A stretch of 8,264 bases of DNA from Actinomycetota bacterium (GTDB taxonomy: Bacteria > Actinomycetota > Actinomycetes > Nanopelagicales > Nanopelagicaceae). Numbering within the stretch: position 1 is the stretch's first letter; each line of letters starts with the position of its first letter. Made by a program: the position numbers and the translations under genes. Below are positions 1 through 5,851 of the stretch, piece by piece. Under the pieces are notes generated by a model. It had not been told where the DNA came from. It searched no databases and saw only the letters and a program-made list of their open reading frames with translations. The DNA is taken from NCBI GenBank assembly GCA_947488645.1, contig CANLAC010000049.1, positions 1 through 8,264 of the forward strand. Reading direction: 5' to 3'.

Positions 1-660
1 GCTGAAGGTCGAGTCAATGCATTAAATGCTGCAGCACCATTAGTTGCTCAGATCCGAGACAAGTCATTGCGTCCTGAATACACCAGACTACTTGCAGGCT
101 GGCTTGGGGTTGAGGTTGAAATTGTTACGAAGGCTGTCTCTCGCGGAGTTAAAACTGCTCCTGCGCAGCAATCATCAGTCGAAGAAACAACTGCTCAGCC
201 AAACTTTAGGCCAGATCCCAATGAAGCGCGATTGATTTTGGAGCGCGAAGTATTAAAGGCGAAGCTGCAAGAGCCCTCACTACTAGTTGGCGATCTATGG
301 AGTTCGATAGAGGCCGGCGCCTTTACTCACCCTGCCTATGTTGCATTGCGTTTGGCTATCGATTCTGTTGAACAAATCGCACCAGACAATATTGCTGATG
401 AGAATGTGAAGGCGTTGTTTACAGAATTAACTGTTGAACCTATCCGCGCCGATGGAAAGCCAACTGCTTCATATGTTGCAAGCATCGTGGCTCGTTTGCG
501 AGAGGTGGCAATTTCACGATCTATCGCAGAACTGAAATCTTCGCTTCAGCGCTTAAATCCTGTCGAAAATGAGATCGAATACACGGCTGCTTTTGCCCAA
601 TTAGTTGCACTGGAAAGTGCCCGCAGATCTCTGCATGATTTGGCGCTTGGCAGCCTTTAG
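1..660 (+). CDS. dnaG: DNA primase DnaG, C-terminal part (5' end outside window)
   Basis: The frame is open from base 1 to a TAG at 658-660, giving the last 219 residues of the protein. The first ~50 residues (AEGRVNALNAAAPLVAQIRD..., then LRPEYTRLLAGWLGV) match the DnaB-binding region that follows the TOPRIM core in bacterial primases. A Gln/Thr/Pro-rich linker follows at about residues 52-75. An alpha-helical tail then runs from PNEARLILEREVLK to ARRSLHDLALGSL and resembles the helicase-interacting C-terminal domain. DnaG makes RNA primers at the replication fork and is recruited by DnaB through this tail. The zinc-finger and TOPRIM catalytic domains are upstream of the window, so catalytic residues cannot be checked. 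The end looks intact and is followed after 49 bp by a tRNA gene. ATG and TTG codons inside this frame are not starts, because the homologous reading continues to the left edge. Confidence 0.9.
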   Translation, partial: AEGRVNALNAAAPLVAQIRDKSLRPEYTRLLAGWLGVEVEIVTKAVSRGVKTAPAQQSSVEETTAQPNFRPDPNEARLILEREVLKAKLQEPSLLVGDLWSSIEAGAFTHPAYVALRLAIDSVEQIAPDNIADENVKALFTELTVEPIRADGKPTASYVASIVARLREVAISRSIAELKSSLQRLNPVENEIEYTAAFAQLVALESARRSLHDLALGSL

Positions 661-663
661 TTT

Positions 664-691
664 TTGTCCAAACCCGTGTGTGCGCTAGAGT
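664..691 (+). promoter_or_regulatory. Candidate promoter of tRNA-Asn
   Basis: A -35-like TTGTCC at 664-669 lies 16 bp from a -10-like TAGAGT at 686-691. The predicted transcription start is near 698, leaving a leader of about 12 nt before the tRNA at 710. The discriminator after the -10 is TTGCGC, which is GC-rich as is common at stable-RNA promoters. The element fills most of the 49-bp gap after dnaG. It is inferred from hexamer resemblance only. Confidence 0.45.
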
Positions 692-709
692 TTGCGCTTG
701 CACCGTTAA

Positions 710-781
710 TCCCTGATAGCTCAACGGCAGAGCAGTCGACTGTTAATCGACAGGTTCTTGGTTCGAATCCAAGTCAGGGAG
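710..781 (+). tRNA. tRNA-Asn (anticodon GTT)
   Basis: The full cloverleaf can be drawn. The acceptor stem TCCCTGA (710-716) pairs with TCAGGGA (774-780). The D stem GCTC (719-722) pairs with GAGC (730-733). The anticodon stem GTCGA (735-739) pairs with TCGAC (747-751), with loop CTGTTAA and anticodon GTT at 742-744. There is a 5-nt variable loop. The T arm CTTGG (757-761) and CCAAG (769-773) encloses TTCGAAT. The discriminator base is G781. CCA is not encoded: the genome continues CATG, so CCA must be added after processing. The 72-nt length is normal. The next CDS begins at 783, with only base 782 between. Confidence 0.97.
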
Positions 782-782
782 C

Positions 783-1166
783 ATGAAGTTCTCCCGTAGA
801 TCCGCCCTTCGCATGGCCCTAGTGGGGGCAAGTACAACCTTGTTTGGAACTCCCGCCCTTGCTGCCAATCACCAAATTGTTAAATTAAGCAAGATCAAAG
901 TTGGCGGAACTTATTCTTTTCAACTCAAAAATGGCGCACCAGCGCTCTTGTTTCGCACAAAGACTGGCGTCTTTGCCTTTCAAACAATCTGTCCTCACCA
1001 AGGTGGATCGGCAAAATATTTTGCTCCACGAAAGTTGATTGTTTGCCCAGTTCACAACGCCAGCTTTGATCCCTTTAAAAAGGGCGCTGTTGTCGCAGGA
1101 CCTGCAACAAGTCCACTGCCTTCAGTAAAGGTTGCCATTAAGGGCGACTGGATAGTTGTTCTGTAA
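783..1166 (+). CDS. Small Tat-exported Rieske [2Fe-2S] protein
   Basis: The 127-residue product has a twin-arginine signal (SRRSALRM, residues 4-11), a short hydrophobic stretch and a probable cleavage site after ALA (residue 27). This implies folding with its cofactor in the cytoplasm and export by Tat. The mature ~100 residues form a Rieske domain. Cluster ligands are C70 and H72 (CPHQGG) and C88 and H91 (CPVHNASF), followed by the typical GPATSPLP segment. The extra cysteines that form a disulfide in bc1-type Rieske proteins are absent (Gly and Val instead). No transmembrane anchor or lipobox is seen, so the product may be soluble outside the membrane. The start is forced: the frame is closed by TAA at 744-746 inside the tRNA, there is no ATG, GTG or TTG before 783, and starting at the next Met (residue 11) would remove the RR pair. 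The electron partner and physiological role are unknown. Confidence 0.88.
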   Translation: MKFSRRSALRMALVGASTTLFGTPALAANHQIVKLSKIKVGGTYSFQLKNGAPALLFRTKTGVFAFQTICPHQGGSAKYFAPRKLIVCPVHNASFDPFKKGAVVAGPATSPLPSVKVAIKGDWIVVL

Positions 1167-1193
1167 GAATTTCAGCGGTTAGTAAGCCATTTC

Positions 1194-1199
1194 TAAACT
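1194..1199 (+). promoter_or_regulatory. Candidate -10 of the HtrA-like protease gene
   Basis: TAAACT at 1194-1199 fits the actinobacterial TAnnnT -10 pattern and would start transcription near 1206, giving a leader of about 44 nt. No convincing -35 is visible. It is the best hexamer in the 83-bp gap, but chance matches are common in AT-rich DNA. Confidence 0.3.
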
Positions 1200-1200
1200 A

Positions 1201-1230
1201 TCTCTCAGGTTAATGTGAGAACTTTTCTTT
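1201..1230 (+). terminator. Weak candidate intrinsic terminator after the Rieske gene
   Basis: TCTCTCA (1201-1207) and TGTGAGA (1214-1220) pair over 7 positions with one central T/T mismatch around a 6-nt loop. A T-rich run, ACTTTTCTTT, follows at 1221-1230. The stem is short and AT-rich, so termination would be inefficient. The same bases may instead form part of the leader of the downstream protease gene. Confidence 0.3.
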
Positions 1231-1236
1231 AATTGT

Positions 1237-1244
1237 GAAAGAGG
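1237..1244 (+). promoter_or_regulatory. Ribosome binding site that decides the HtrA start
   Basis: GAAAGAGG at 1237-1244 is a near match to the Shine-Dalgarno consensus and stands 5 nt before ATG 1250. A GTG at 1235 in the same frame would lie on this site and has no such motif ahead of it. The ATG at 1250 is therefore preferred. Confidence 0.65.
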
Positions 1245-1249
1245 TTGTT

Positions 1250-2356
1250 ATGAAGAGAACTTCATCAAAAGTTATTGCAGGATTTCTGCTTGGTGCAACA
1301 TTGGCCGGTGGTGTTGCAACAGCTGCTACATCAGAGCCACTTGGTGTGAAAGTATGTGTCGACAAAAGAACACAGGCGATTTTCTTAGCCGGATCAAATG
1401 GCTGTTCAACTTCTAGAACTTCCTTGACATTAGGTGCTCCAACAATTGATGTGAAAAGTATTGCATCCCTTGTAACTCCATCCGTAGTCTCAGTTAAGGT
1501 AGTTGCGACTGCAGGCAGTGGAAGCGGAAGTGGCTGGGTCTATAAATCTGACTCCACTTCATCATTTGTTATCACAAATAACCATGTGATTGCATCAGCT
1601 GCTACATCTGGCGTAATCACTGTTGAGTTACTTAATGGGGACACAATTCCGGCGCAGATTGTTGGTCGGGATATTGCCTATGACTTAGCAGTGCTAAAGG
1701 TCAATCGCGGAAACCTTGCAACTGTCACTGTTGGAGATTCTTCAAGGATTAGTGTTGGTGAATCTGTTGTAGCAATTGGTTCACCTTTGGGTCTTGCAAG
1801 CACAGTTACAAGTGGAATTGTTTCAGCGTTAAATCGTCCAGTAACTGCTGGCTCTTTCGGATCTGAATCATTTGTTAATGCGATTCAAACAGATGCAGCA
1901 ATTAACCCAGGTAATTCGGGTGGGGCCCTGCTTGATTCACAAGGTCGAATAATTGGAGTTAACTCAGCAATCGCTACTTTGTCTTCAGGTGGGACTAGCG
2001 GCAGCATTGGACTGGGTTTTGCAATACCCATCAATGAGGCTAAACGTGTTGTTGATGAATTAATTGCAACGGGTAAATCAACACGTCCAGTTCTGGGAGT
2101 TTTCTTTGACTCTACCTTCACCGGAACAGGGGCAAAGATTGGACGTTTAAGTCCCAATGAGGGAGCTGAAAAGGCAGGAATACCTGCCGGATCGATAATC
2201 ACAGCCATTGAAGGAGTCAAGATTGCAGATCAAGTTGGGGCAATCGTAAAGATCCGTTCTTATGCACCTGGCAGCACAGTTACAGTAACTGTTGAACTTC
2301 CAACCGGAGGCTCAAAGAGTTTCAAAGTCACTTTAGGTACTGCGCCGTCCAATTAA
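1250..2356 (+). CDS. Exported HtrA/DegP-type serine protease with one PDZ domain
   Basis: The 368-residue product begins with a Sec-type signal peptide (basic MKRTSSK, hydrophobic core, probable cleavage after ATA at residue 25). A short segment with two cysteines (C36 and C52) follows. A trypsin-like domain then spans about residues 70-275, with the triad H112 (TNNHVIASA), D145 (AYDLAVLKV) and S223 (NPGNSGGALLD). A single PDZ-like domain occupies about residues 280-365 (RPVLGVFF..., EKAGIPAGSIITAIEG). HtrA proteases degrade or sense misfolded proteins outside the cytoplasmic membrane. No transmembrane anchor remains after the signal peptide, so the enzyme is probably secreted or held in the envelope. 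The gene is monocistronic or ends 39 bp before the ACT gene. ATG 1250 is chosen over GTG 1235 because of the ribosome binding site. All catalytic residues are present, so it should be active. The exact subfamily (PepD, HtrA or DegP-like) cannot be fixed. Confidence 0.92.
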   Translation: MKRTSSKVIAGFLLGATLAGGVATAATSEPLGVKVCVDKRTQAIFLAGSNGCSTSRTSLTLGAPTIDVKSIASLVTPSVVSVKVVATAGSGSGSGWVYKSDSTSSFVITNNHVIASAATSGVITVELLNGDTIPAQIVGRDIAYDLAVLKVNRGNLATVTVGDSSRISVGESVVAIGSPLGLASTVTSGIVSALNRPVTAGSFGSESFVNAIQTDAAINPGNSGGALLDSQGRIIGVNSAIATLSSGGTSGSIGLGFAIPINEAKRVVDELIATGKSTRPVLGVFFDSTFTGTGAKIGRLSPNEGAEKAGIPAGSIITAIEGVKIADQVGAIVKIRSYAPGSTVTVTVELPTGGSKSFKVTLGTAPSN

Positions 2357-2383
2357 TGTGACGTGGTTGAAATAGTGTCAGGG

Positions 2384-2389
2384 TATTGT
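2384..2389 (+). promoter_or_regulatory. Candidate -10 for a leaderless ACT-protein transcript
   Basis: TATTGT at 2384-2389 is a TAnnnT -10 element whose end lies 6 nt before ATG 2396. Initiation would therefore fall on or next to the start codon. No good Shine-Dalgarno site precedes this ATG, which agrees with a leaderless mRNA. A -35 is not clear: TTGAAA at 2367-2372 is only 11 bp away, too close to pair with it. Confidence 0.45.
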
Positions 2390-2395
2390 TCACCT

Positions 2396-2632
2396 ATGGC
2401 ACTATTTCAACTTAACGTAGCAATTCCAGATCGCCCGGGTTCATTAGGACTACTTGCATCTGCAATTGGCGCAGCAGGTGGAGACATCCGCGCACTCGCC
2501 GTTGTGAAGTCAGAAGATGGCAAAGGGTATGACGATATAACTGTTGCGATACCAGGTAGTGATCCGACTGATCTGCTTAATGTTTTGGGTGCAATTGGTG
2601 GGGTAGAAGTACTCTCAATCAACCCGCTCTAG
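2396..2632 (+). CDS. Stand-alone ACT-domain protein
   Basis: The product is 78 residues and consists almost wholly of one ACT fold. An opening beta strand (MALFQLNVAIPDRPGSLG) carries the typical PDRPGxL turn. An alpha helix (residues 17-28), strands around GGDIRALAVV and YDDITVAIPG, and a second helix with a closing strand (VEVLSIN) follow. ACT domains usually bind amino acids and regulate enzymes allosterically. No catalytic domain is attached, so a free-standing sensor or regulatory partner is likely, but its target is unknown. ATG 2396 is chosen because homologous sequence begins at once and a -10-like element sits 6 nt upstream. A GTG at 2363 would add 11 residues that do not look like ACT sequence. 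The stop codon TAG (2630-2632) directly touches the stop codon of the convergent galK. Confidence 0.8.
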   Translation: MALFQLNVAIPDRPGSLGLLASAIGAAGGDIRALAVVKSEDGKGYDDITVAIPGSDPTDLLNVLGAIGGVEVLSINPL

Positions 2633-3769
2633 TTACTTACGAGATAAGAGTACTGCGCCTTGACTTGGTAGCGATGTAAAAAATCGCGGAGCCTTAAATT
2701 TCTTATCTGCAAAAGCTTTTTCAACTGCGCGAATTGTTTCCGTGGTCTTTGAAGCCTGAATCAGAGCAATTGCACTGCCACCGAAACCACCACCCACCAT
2801 GCGTGATCCCAGAGCACCTGTAGCCAATGAAGCATCAACAGCTGTATCTAGTTCTGGACAGGAAACGTTGTAATCATCACGCAATGAAATATGCGATGCA
2901 TTTATCAACTGTCCTACTTTAACAAAATCGCCATTGCTTAACGCCTCCACGCAATCTAGGACTCGCTTCATCTCGCCTACCGCATGACGTGCACGGATGT
3001 ATTCAGTCTCCGTCAATTTATCTCGCGAAGAATCTAACTGTTCCATCGTTAACTCACGCATGGATTTAACAGATAATTTAGCTGCAACAGATTCACAGGA
3101 TGCTCGGCGTTCGGCATAGCCACCATCAGTTAAGGCATGGTGGGCTTGTGTATCAATGATGAGTAGCTCTAATCCGTGTGATGCAACATCAAAAGGAATA
3201 TTGCGAGTTGAAAGATCTCTGCAGTCCAGCAACAGTGCAGATCCAGTTGTTGCCATGAGGGAAACAGATTGATCCATGATGCCGCAAGGGACCCCTACGT
3301 ATTGGTTTTCAGCCTTTTGCGTTAGGCGAGCAAGTTCTTCAAGATTAAATCCCATATCAAACAAATGATTCATCGCAGTTGCTACAGAACATTCAAGAGC
3401 TGCAGAAGATGAAAGACCTGCGCCAAGTGGAACATGCCCATCAATCATCAGATCGACTCCACTTTTAACACCCATCGACCAGAGGACGCCTAGTGCATAT
3501 CGCTCCCACTCACCTTTAAGTCCAGGCTTAACATTGTTGATATCGACTGTGACAATTTTGTTTCGACGTTGAGCAGATGCAATTCGGACAGTTGAGTCAT
3601 CCCGCTTTCGAGCGGCAACCAAAGTTCTATCTTTGATCGCAAAGGGGAGTACGAAACCTTCGCTGTAATCGATGTGTTCGCCAATTAAATTTACGCGCCC
3701 AGGTGCAGCAGCAACTAGATCTGGTTCGACGCCAAATGTGTCAAGAAATTTGCCTTCGATCGCGCTCAT
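2633..3769 (-). CDS. galK: Galactokinase
   Basis: The 378-residue GHMP-family kinase phosphorylates galactose to galactose-1-phosphate with ATP in the cytoplasm, the entry step of the Leloir pathway. The galactokinase signature APGRVNLIGEHIDYSEG is at residues 22-38 and includes the catalytic-type R25. The ATP loop GLGAGLSSSAA-like motif (GAGLSSSAA, residues 116-124), the catalytic base D166 in CGIMDQ, and the C-terminal GHMP motif GGGFGGS (residues 326-332) are all present. Length is normal for bacterial GalK. It is the last gene of the leftward galT-galE-galK operon. Its ATG lies 2 bases after the galE stop and has no strong Shine-Dalgarno site, suggesting translational coupling to galE. 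Its TAA (2635-2633) abuts the TAG of the rightward ACT gene with no spacer, so no terminator fits between them. Confidence 0.97.
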   Translation of the reverse strand: MSAIEGKFLDTFGVEPDLVAAAPGRVNLIGEHIDYSEGFVLPFAIKDRTLVAARKRDDSTVRIASAQRRNKIVTVDINNVKPGLKGEWERYALGVLWSMGVKSGVDLMIDGHVPLGAGLSSSAALECSVATAMNHLFDMGFNLEELARLTQKAENQYVGVPCGIMDQSVSLMATTGSALLLDCRDLSTRNIPFDVASHGLELLIIDTQAHHALTDGGYAERRASCESVAAKLSVKSMRELTMEQLDSSRDKLTETEYIRARHAVGEMKRVLDCVEALSNGDFVKVGQLINASHISLRDDYNVSCPELDTAVDASLATGALGSRMVGGGFGGSAIALIQASKTTETIRAVEKAFADKKFKAPRFFTSLPSQGAVLLSRK

Positions 3770-3771
3770 TG

Positions 3772-4725
3772 TTATGCCATTGATTTCAAGGTGTCAGAAA
3801 CCATCGTGTTCATATCTCGACTTGGCTCCCAGGCAAGTTTTGACTTGGCCTTTGAAATATCTGCAATTAAAACCGCTGGATCACCTGCGCGGCGCGGAGA
3901 ATCAATAAATGGAATCTGTTGCCCAGTAGCAGCACTTGCCGCTGCAACAACTTCGCGCACTGAGTATCCAGAACCGCTTCCAAGGTTATAGATCTCGTGT
4001 CCAGGCTTTCCTAATGATTGAAGAGCCTTTAGATGTGCGTCAATTAAGTCAATAACATGCACGTAGTCGCGAATACATGTCCCGTCGTGTGTGGGCCAAT
4101 CGGTGCCAAAAATCTTTACAGGATTATCTGTTGTGCTGCGCAAAACATTAGGAATCAAATGTGTTTCAGGGTTATGTCGCTCTGCTAGCCATCCACGCTT
4201 TGCCTTGAGCGCACCCGCCACATTGAAGTAGCGAAGGGAAGCTGCAGATATTCCATGCGCTGCTGCCTCTGCCGTAATCATGTGATCGATTGCAAGCTTT
4301 GTAGCACCATATGGATTAGTTGGGATGGTCTCAGATGTTTCAAGGATAGGAACAACCTTTGGCTCACCATAGGTAGCTGCAGATGATGAAAAGACGATTT
4401 TAGTAATTAATTGTTCGCGCATTTGATCGAGCAAGATTCGAGTTCCATCAACGTTGACTGAGTGGTAGAGATCTGGCTTTTCAACAGATTCACCAACTAA
4501 GGATTTACCTGCAAAGTGCATGACCGCGTCGCAACCGGTTAGGGCGTCGGCAACTTCGCTGACATTTAGAAGTGACCCATTAACAAAGCGCACACCAGCT
4601 GGGACCGTATCGGCATGGCCCATACTGCAATCATCTAAAATTGAGATTTCAAAGCCTTGGGTAAGCAAGATTTCAACTGCAGTTGATCCGATATAGCCAG
4701 TGCCACCAGTTACTAAAACCCGCAT
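3772..4725 (-). CDS. galE: UDP-glucose 4-epimerase
   Basis: The 317-residue extended short-chain dehydrogenase interconverts UDP-galactose and UDP-glucose with bound NAD. The nucleotide-binding GGTGYIGS is at residues 7-14. The acidic D31/D32 after the second strand fits NAD preference. The catalytic serine region SSSAATYG (S115 as the likely active serine) and the YxxxK pair Y139 and K143 (NPYGATK) are intact. RYFNVAGA and the later RDYVHVIDL segment are typical of GalE. It closes the Leloir cycle by regenerating UDP-glucose for GalT, and it can also supply UDP-galactose for glycans. Its ATG overlaps the galT stop by one base (TAATG on the minus strand, 4727-4723), a classic termination-reinitiation arrangement. 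The similar family members for other UDP-sugars are less likely given the galT/galK neighbours. Confidence 0.96.
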   Translation of the reverse strand: MRVLVTGGTGYIGSTAVEILLTQGFEISILDDCSMGHADTVPAGVRFVNGSLLNVSEVADALTGCDAVMHFAGKSLVGESVEKPDLYHSVNVDGTRILLDQMREQLITKIVFSSSAATYGEPKVVPILETSETIPTNPYGATKLAIDHMITAEAAAHGISAASLRYFNVAGALKAKRGWLAERHNPETHLIPNVLRSTTDNPVKIFGTDWPTHDGTCIRDYVHVIDLIDAHLKALQSLGKPGHEIYNLGSGSGYSVREVVAAASAATGQQIPFIDSPRRAGDPAVLIADISKAKSKLAWEPSRDMNTMVSDTLKSMA

Positions 4726-5837
4726 TACAAAACTACTTCGCGCAACTGGGCTGCAGATTGTTCAGGACGCATATCCATAATGAATGCACCCATCGCAGAT
4801 TCAGAACCAGCTAAATACTTTAATTTTCCGGGGGCACGACGAACACTTGTGATCTGCCAGTGCAGGCGCATAACATCTCGGCCTACGCGCACAGGTGCTT
4901 GATGCCAGGCTGCGATATATGCCATTTCAATTCCAAAGACGCCATCTAGTCTGCGAGTGACTTCAAGTGCGATCTCTGGGAAAGCATCACGATCTGCATC
5001 TGTTAAACCTGTCAGATCTGCAACTGGGTTGAGGGGAGTGATGTGAATTTCAAATGGGTAACGGGCAGCGTATGGAACAAATGCGATCCAACGATCATTT
5101 CTTGCAATGATGCGCTCTTTATCCCTAATTTCTCGGGCAACAACTTCATCAAATAAAACCTTGCCAGTTTGTTTCTTGTATTTGTTGGCAGCAGTCAACA
5201 TCTTCTCAACGCGTGGTGGAATATATGAATAGGCATAAATCTGACCATGTGGGTGAGACAGAGTCACACCAATTTCTTCTCCGCGGTTTTCAAAGGGTGC
5301 AATGTGCTCAATGAAACTTTCTTGTGAGAGATCTGCTGTGCGATCAATCCATGCCTCAAGCAAGGTGCGAACACGTTGTGGGGTTAGATCCTTAAAGGCT
5401 TTGCCGTGTTCTGCTGTAAAACAAATTACCTCACACTTACCGGCTGCCGTTCCTAGATCAGTATCAGGTCCAACCAAGTCCGGAAGTGCCCAATCACCAA
5501 CAGGTGGGCGAAGTGATGGCGAGCGATTATCAAAGACAACTACTTCAAAATCTGATTCAGGAATTTCAGTCAGCAACTCACCTGTCGTGGGACACAGTGG
5601 GCACAACTCTTTTGGAGGCAAGAAGATGCGACCTTGTCGATGAGCTGCCATTGCAACCCATTCATTGACCAATGGATCTAGGCGAAGTTCACCAATTCCT
5701 GGTTGCTGTTCCTCAGGCCTGGCATCTTCAACATTTCGCGCTTGGCCAGCGGTGTCGTAGTAACGAATTGTTCGACCATCGGCCATATGGCGATCATTTC
5801 TGATGACGCCTGCTTTTAGTTTTTTACTCTCGCCCAT
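4725..5837 (-). CDS. galT: Galactose-1-phosphate uridylyltransferase
   Basis: The 370-residue HIT-superfamily enzyme swaps UMP between UDP-glucose and galactose-1-phosphate. The active-site HPHGQ is at residues 195-199 with nucleophile H197. The expected zinc ligands are all visible: C79 and C82 (CPLC), H144 (TAEHGK) and H195. The C-terminal half contains a second HIT-like repeat (FEIHITPLNP, then MRLHWQITSV). It is the promoter-proximal gene of galT-galE-galK. ATG 5837 is chosen because the frame is closed just upstream by TAG (minus strand, 5852-5850) and because the family usually has some residues before the LADGR-like segment. An ATG at 5786 (residue 18, MADGRTIRYYD) remains possible and would clear the promoter region by about 50 bp. 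The start lies only 20 bp from the divergent alpha-galactosidase gene. Confidence 0.96.
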   Translation of the reverse strand: MGESKKLKAGVIRNDRHMADGRTIRYYDTAGQARNVEDARPEEQQPGIGELRLDPLVNEWVAMAAHRQGRIFLPPKELCPLCPTTGELLTEIPESDFEVVVFDNRSPSLRPPVGDWALPDLVGPDTDLGTAAGKCEVICFTAEHGKAFKDLTPQRVRTLLEAWIDRTADLSQESFIEHIAPFENRGEEIGVTLSHPHGQIYAYSYIPPRVEKMLTAANKYKKQTGKVLFDEVVAREIRDKERIIARNDRWIAFVPYAARYPFEIHITPLNPVADLTGLTDADRDAFPEIALEVTRRLDGVFGIEMAYIAAWHQAPVRVGRDVMRLHWQITSVRRAPGKLKYLAGSESAMGAFIMDMRPEQSAAQLREVVL

Positions 5838-5851
5838 AGTGTCGTTACTCT
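5823..5851 (+). promoter_or_regulatory. Candidate leaderless promoter of the alpha-galactosidase gene
   Basis: TTTACT (5823-5828, four of six to TTGACA) lies 17 bp from TACTCT (5846-5851). The -10 ends 6 nt before the GTG start at 5858, which places initiation on the start codon. The -35 lies inside the first codons of galT, so both genes share the same DNA for promoter and coding. Confidence 0.45.

Noticed and set aside
640..665. Intrinsic terminator at the end of dnaG (GGC...GCC then TTTTT)
   Set aside because: Only about three base pairs can form before the T-run. The T-run is better used as part of the -35 region of the tRNA promoter.
1235..1249. GTG 1235 as start of the HtrA-like protease
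   Set aside because: It overlaps the good ribosome binding site for ATG 1250 and would add five residues that spoil a standard signal peptide start.
1885..2220. A 111-codon open frame antisense to the protease gene
   Set aside because: It lies wholly inside a clear catalytic domain on the other strand, has a Pro/Ser-rich composition typical of antisense translation, and shows no motif or ribosome site.
2367..2389. TTGAAA plus TATTGT as a complete -35/-10 pair
   Set aside because: The spacer is only 11 bp, far below the 16-18 bp needed.
2363..2395. GTG 2363 as start of the ACT protein
   Set aside because: The added residues (VEIVSGYCSP) do not look like ACT sequence and are encoded by the DNA that carries the -10-like element.
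5302..5643. A 113-codon open frame antisense to galT
   Set aside because: galT has all catalytic and zinc residues across this stretch. The antisense product is Ser/Arg/Pro-rich with no recognisable domain.
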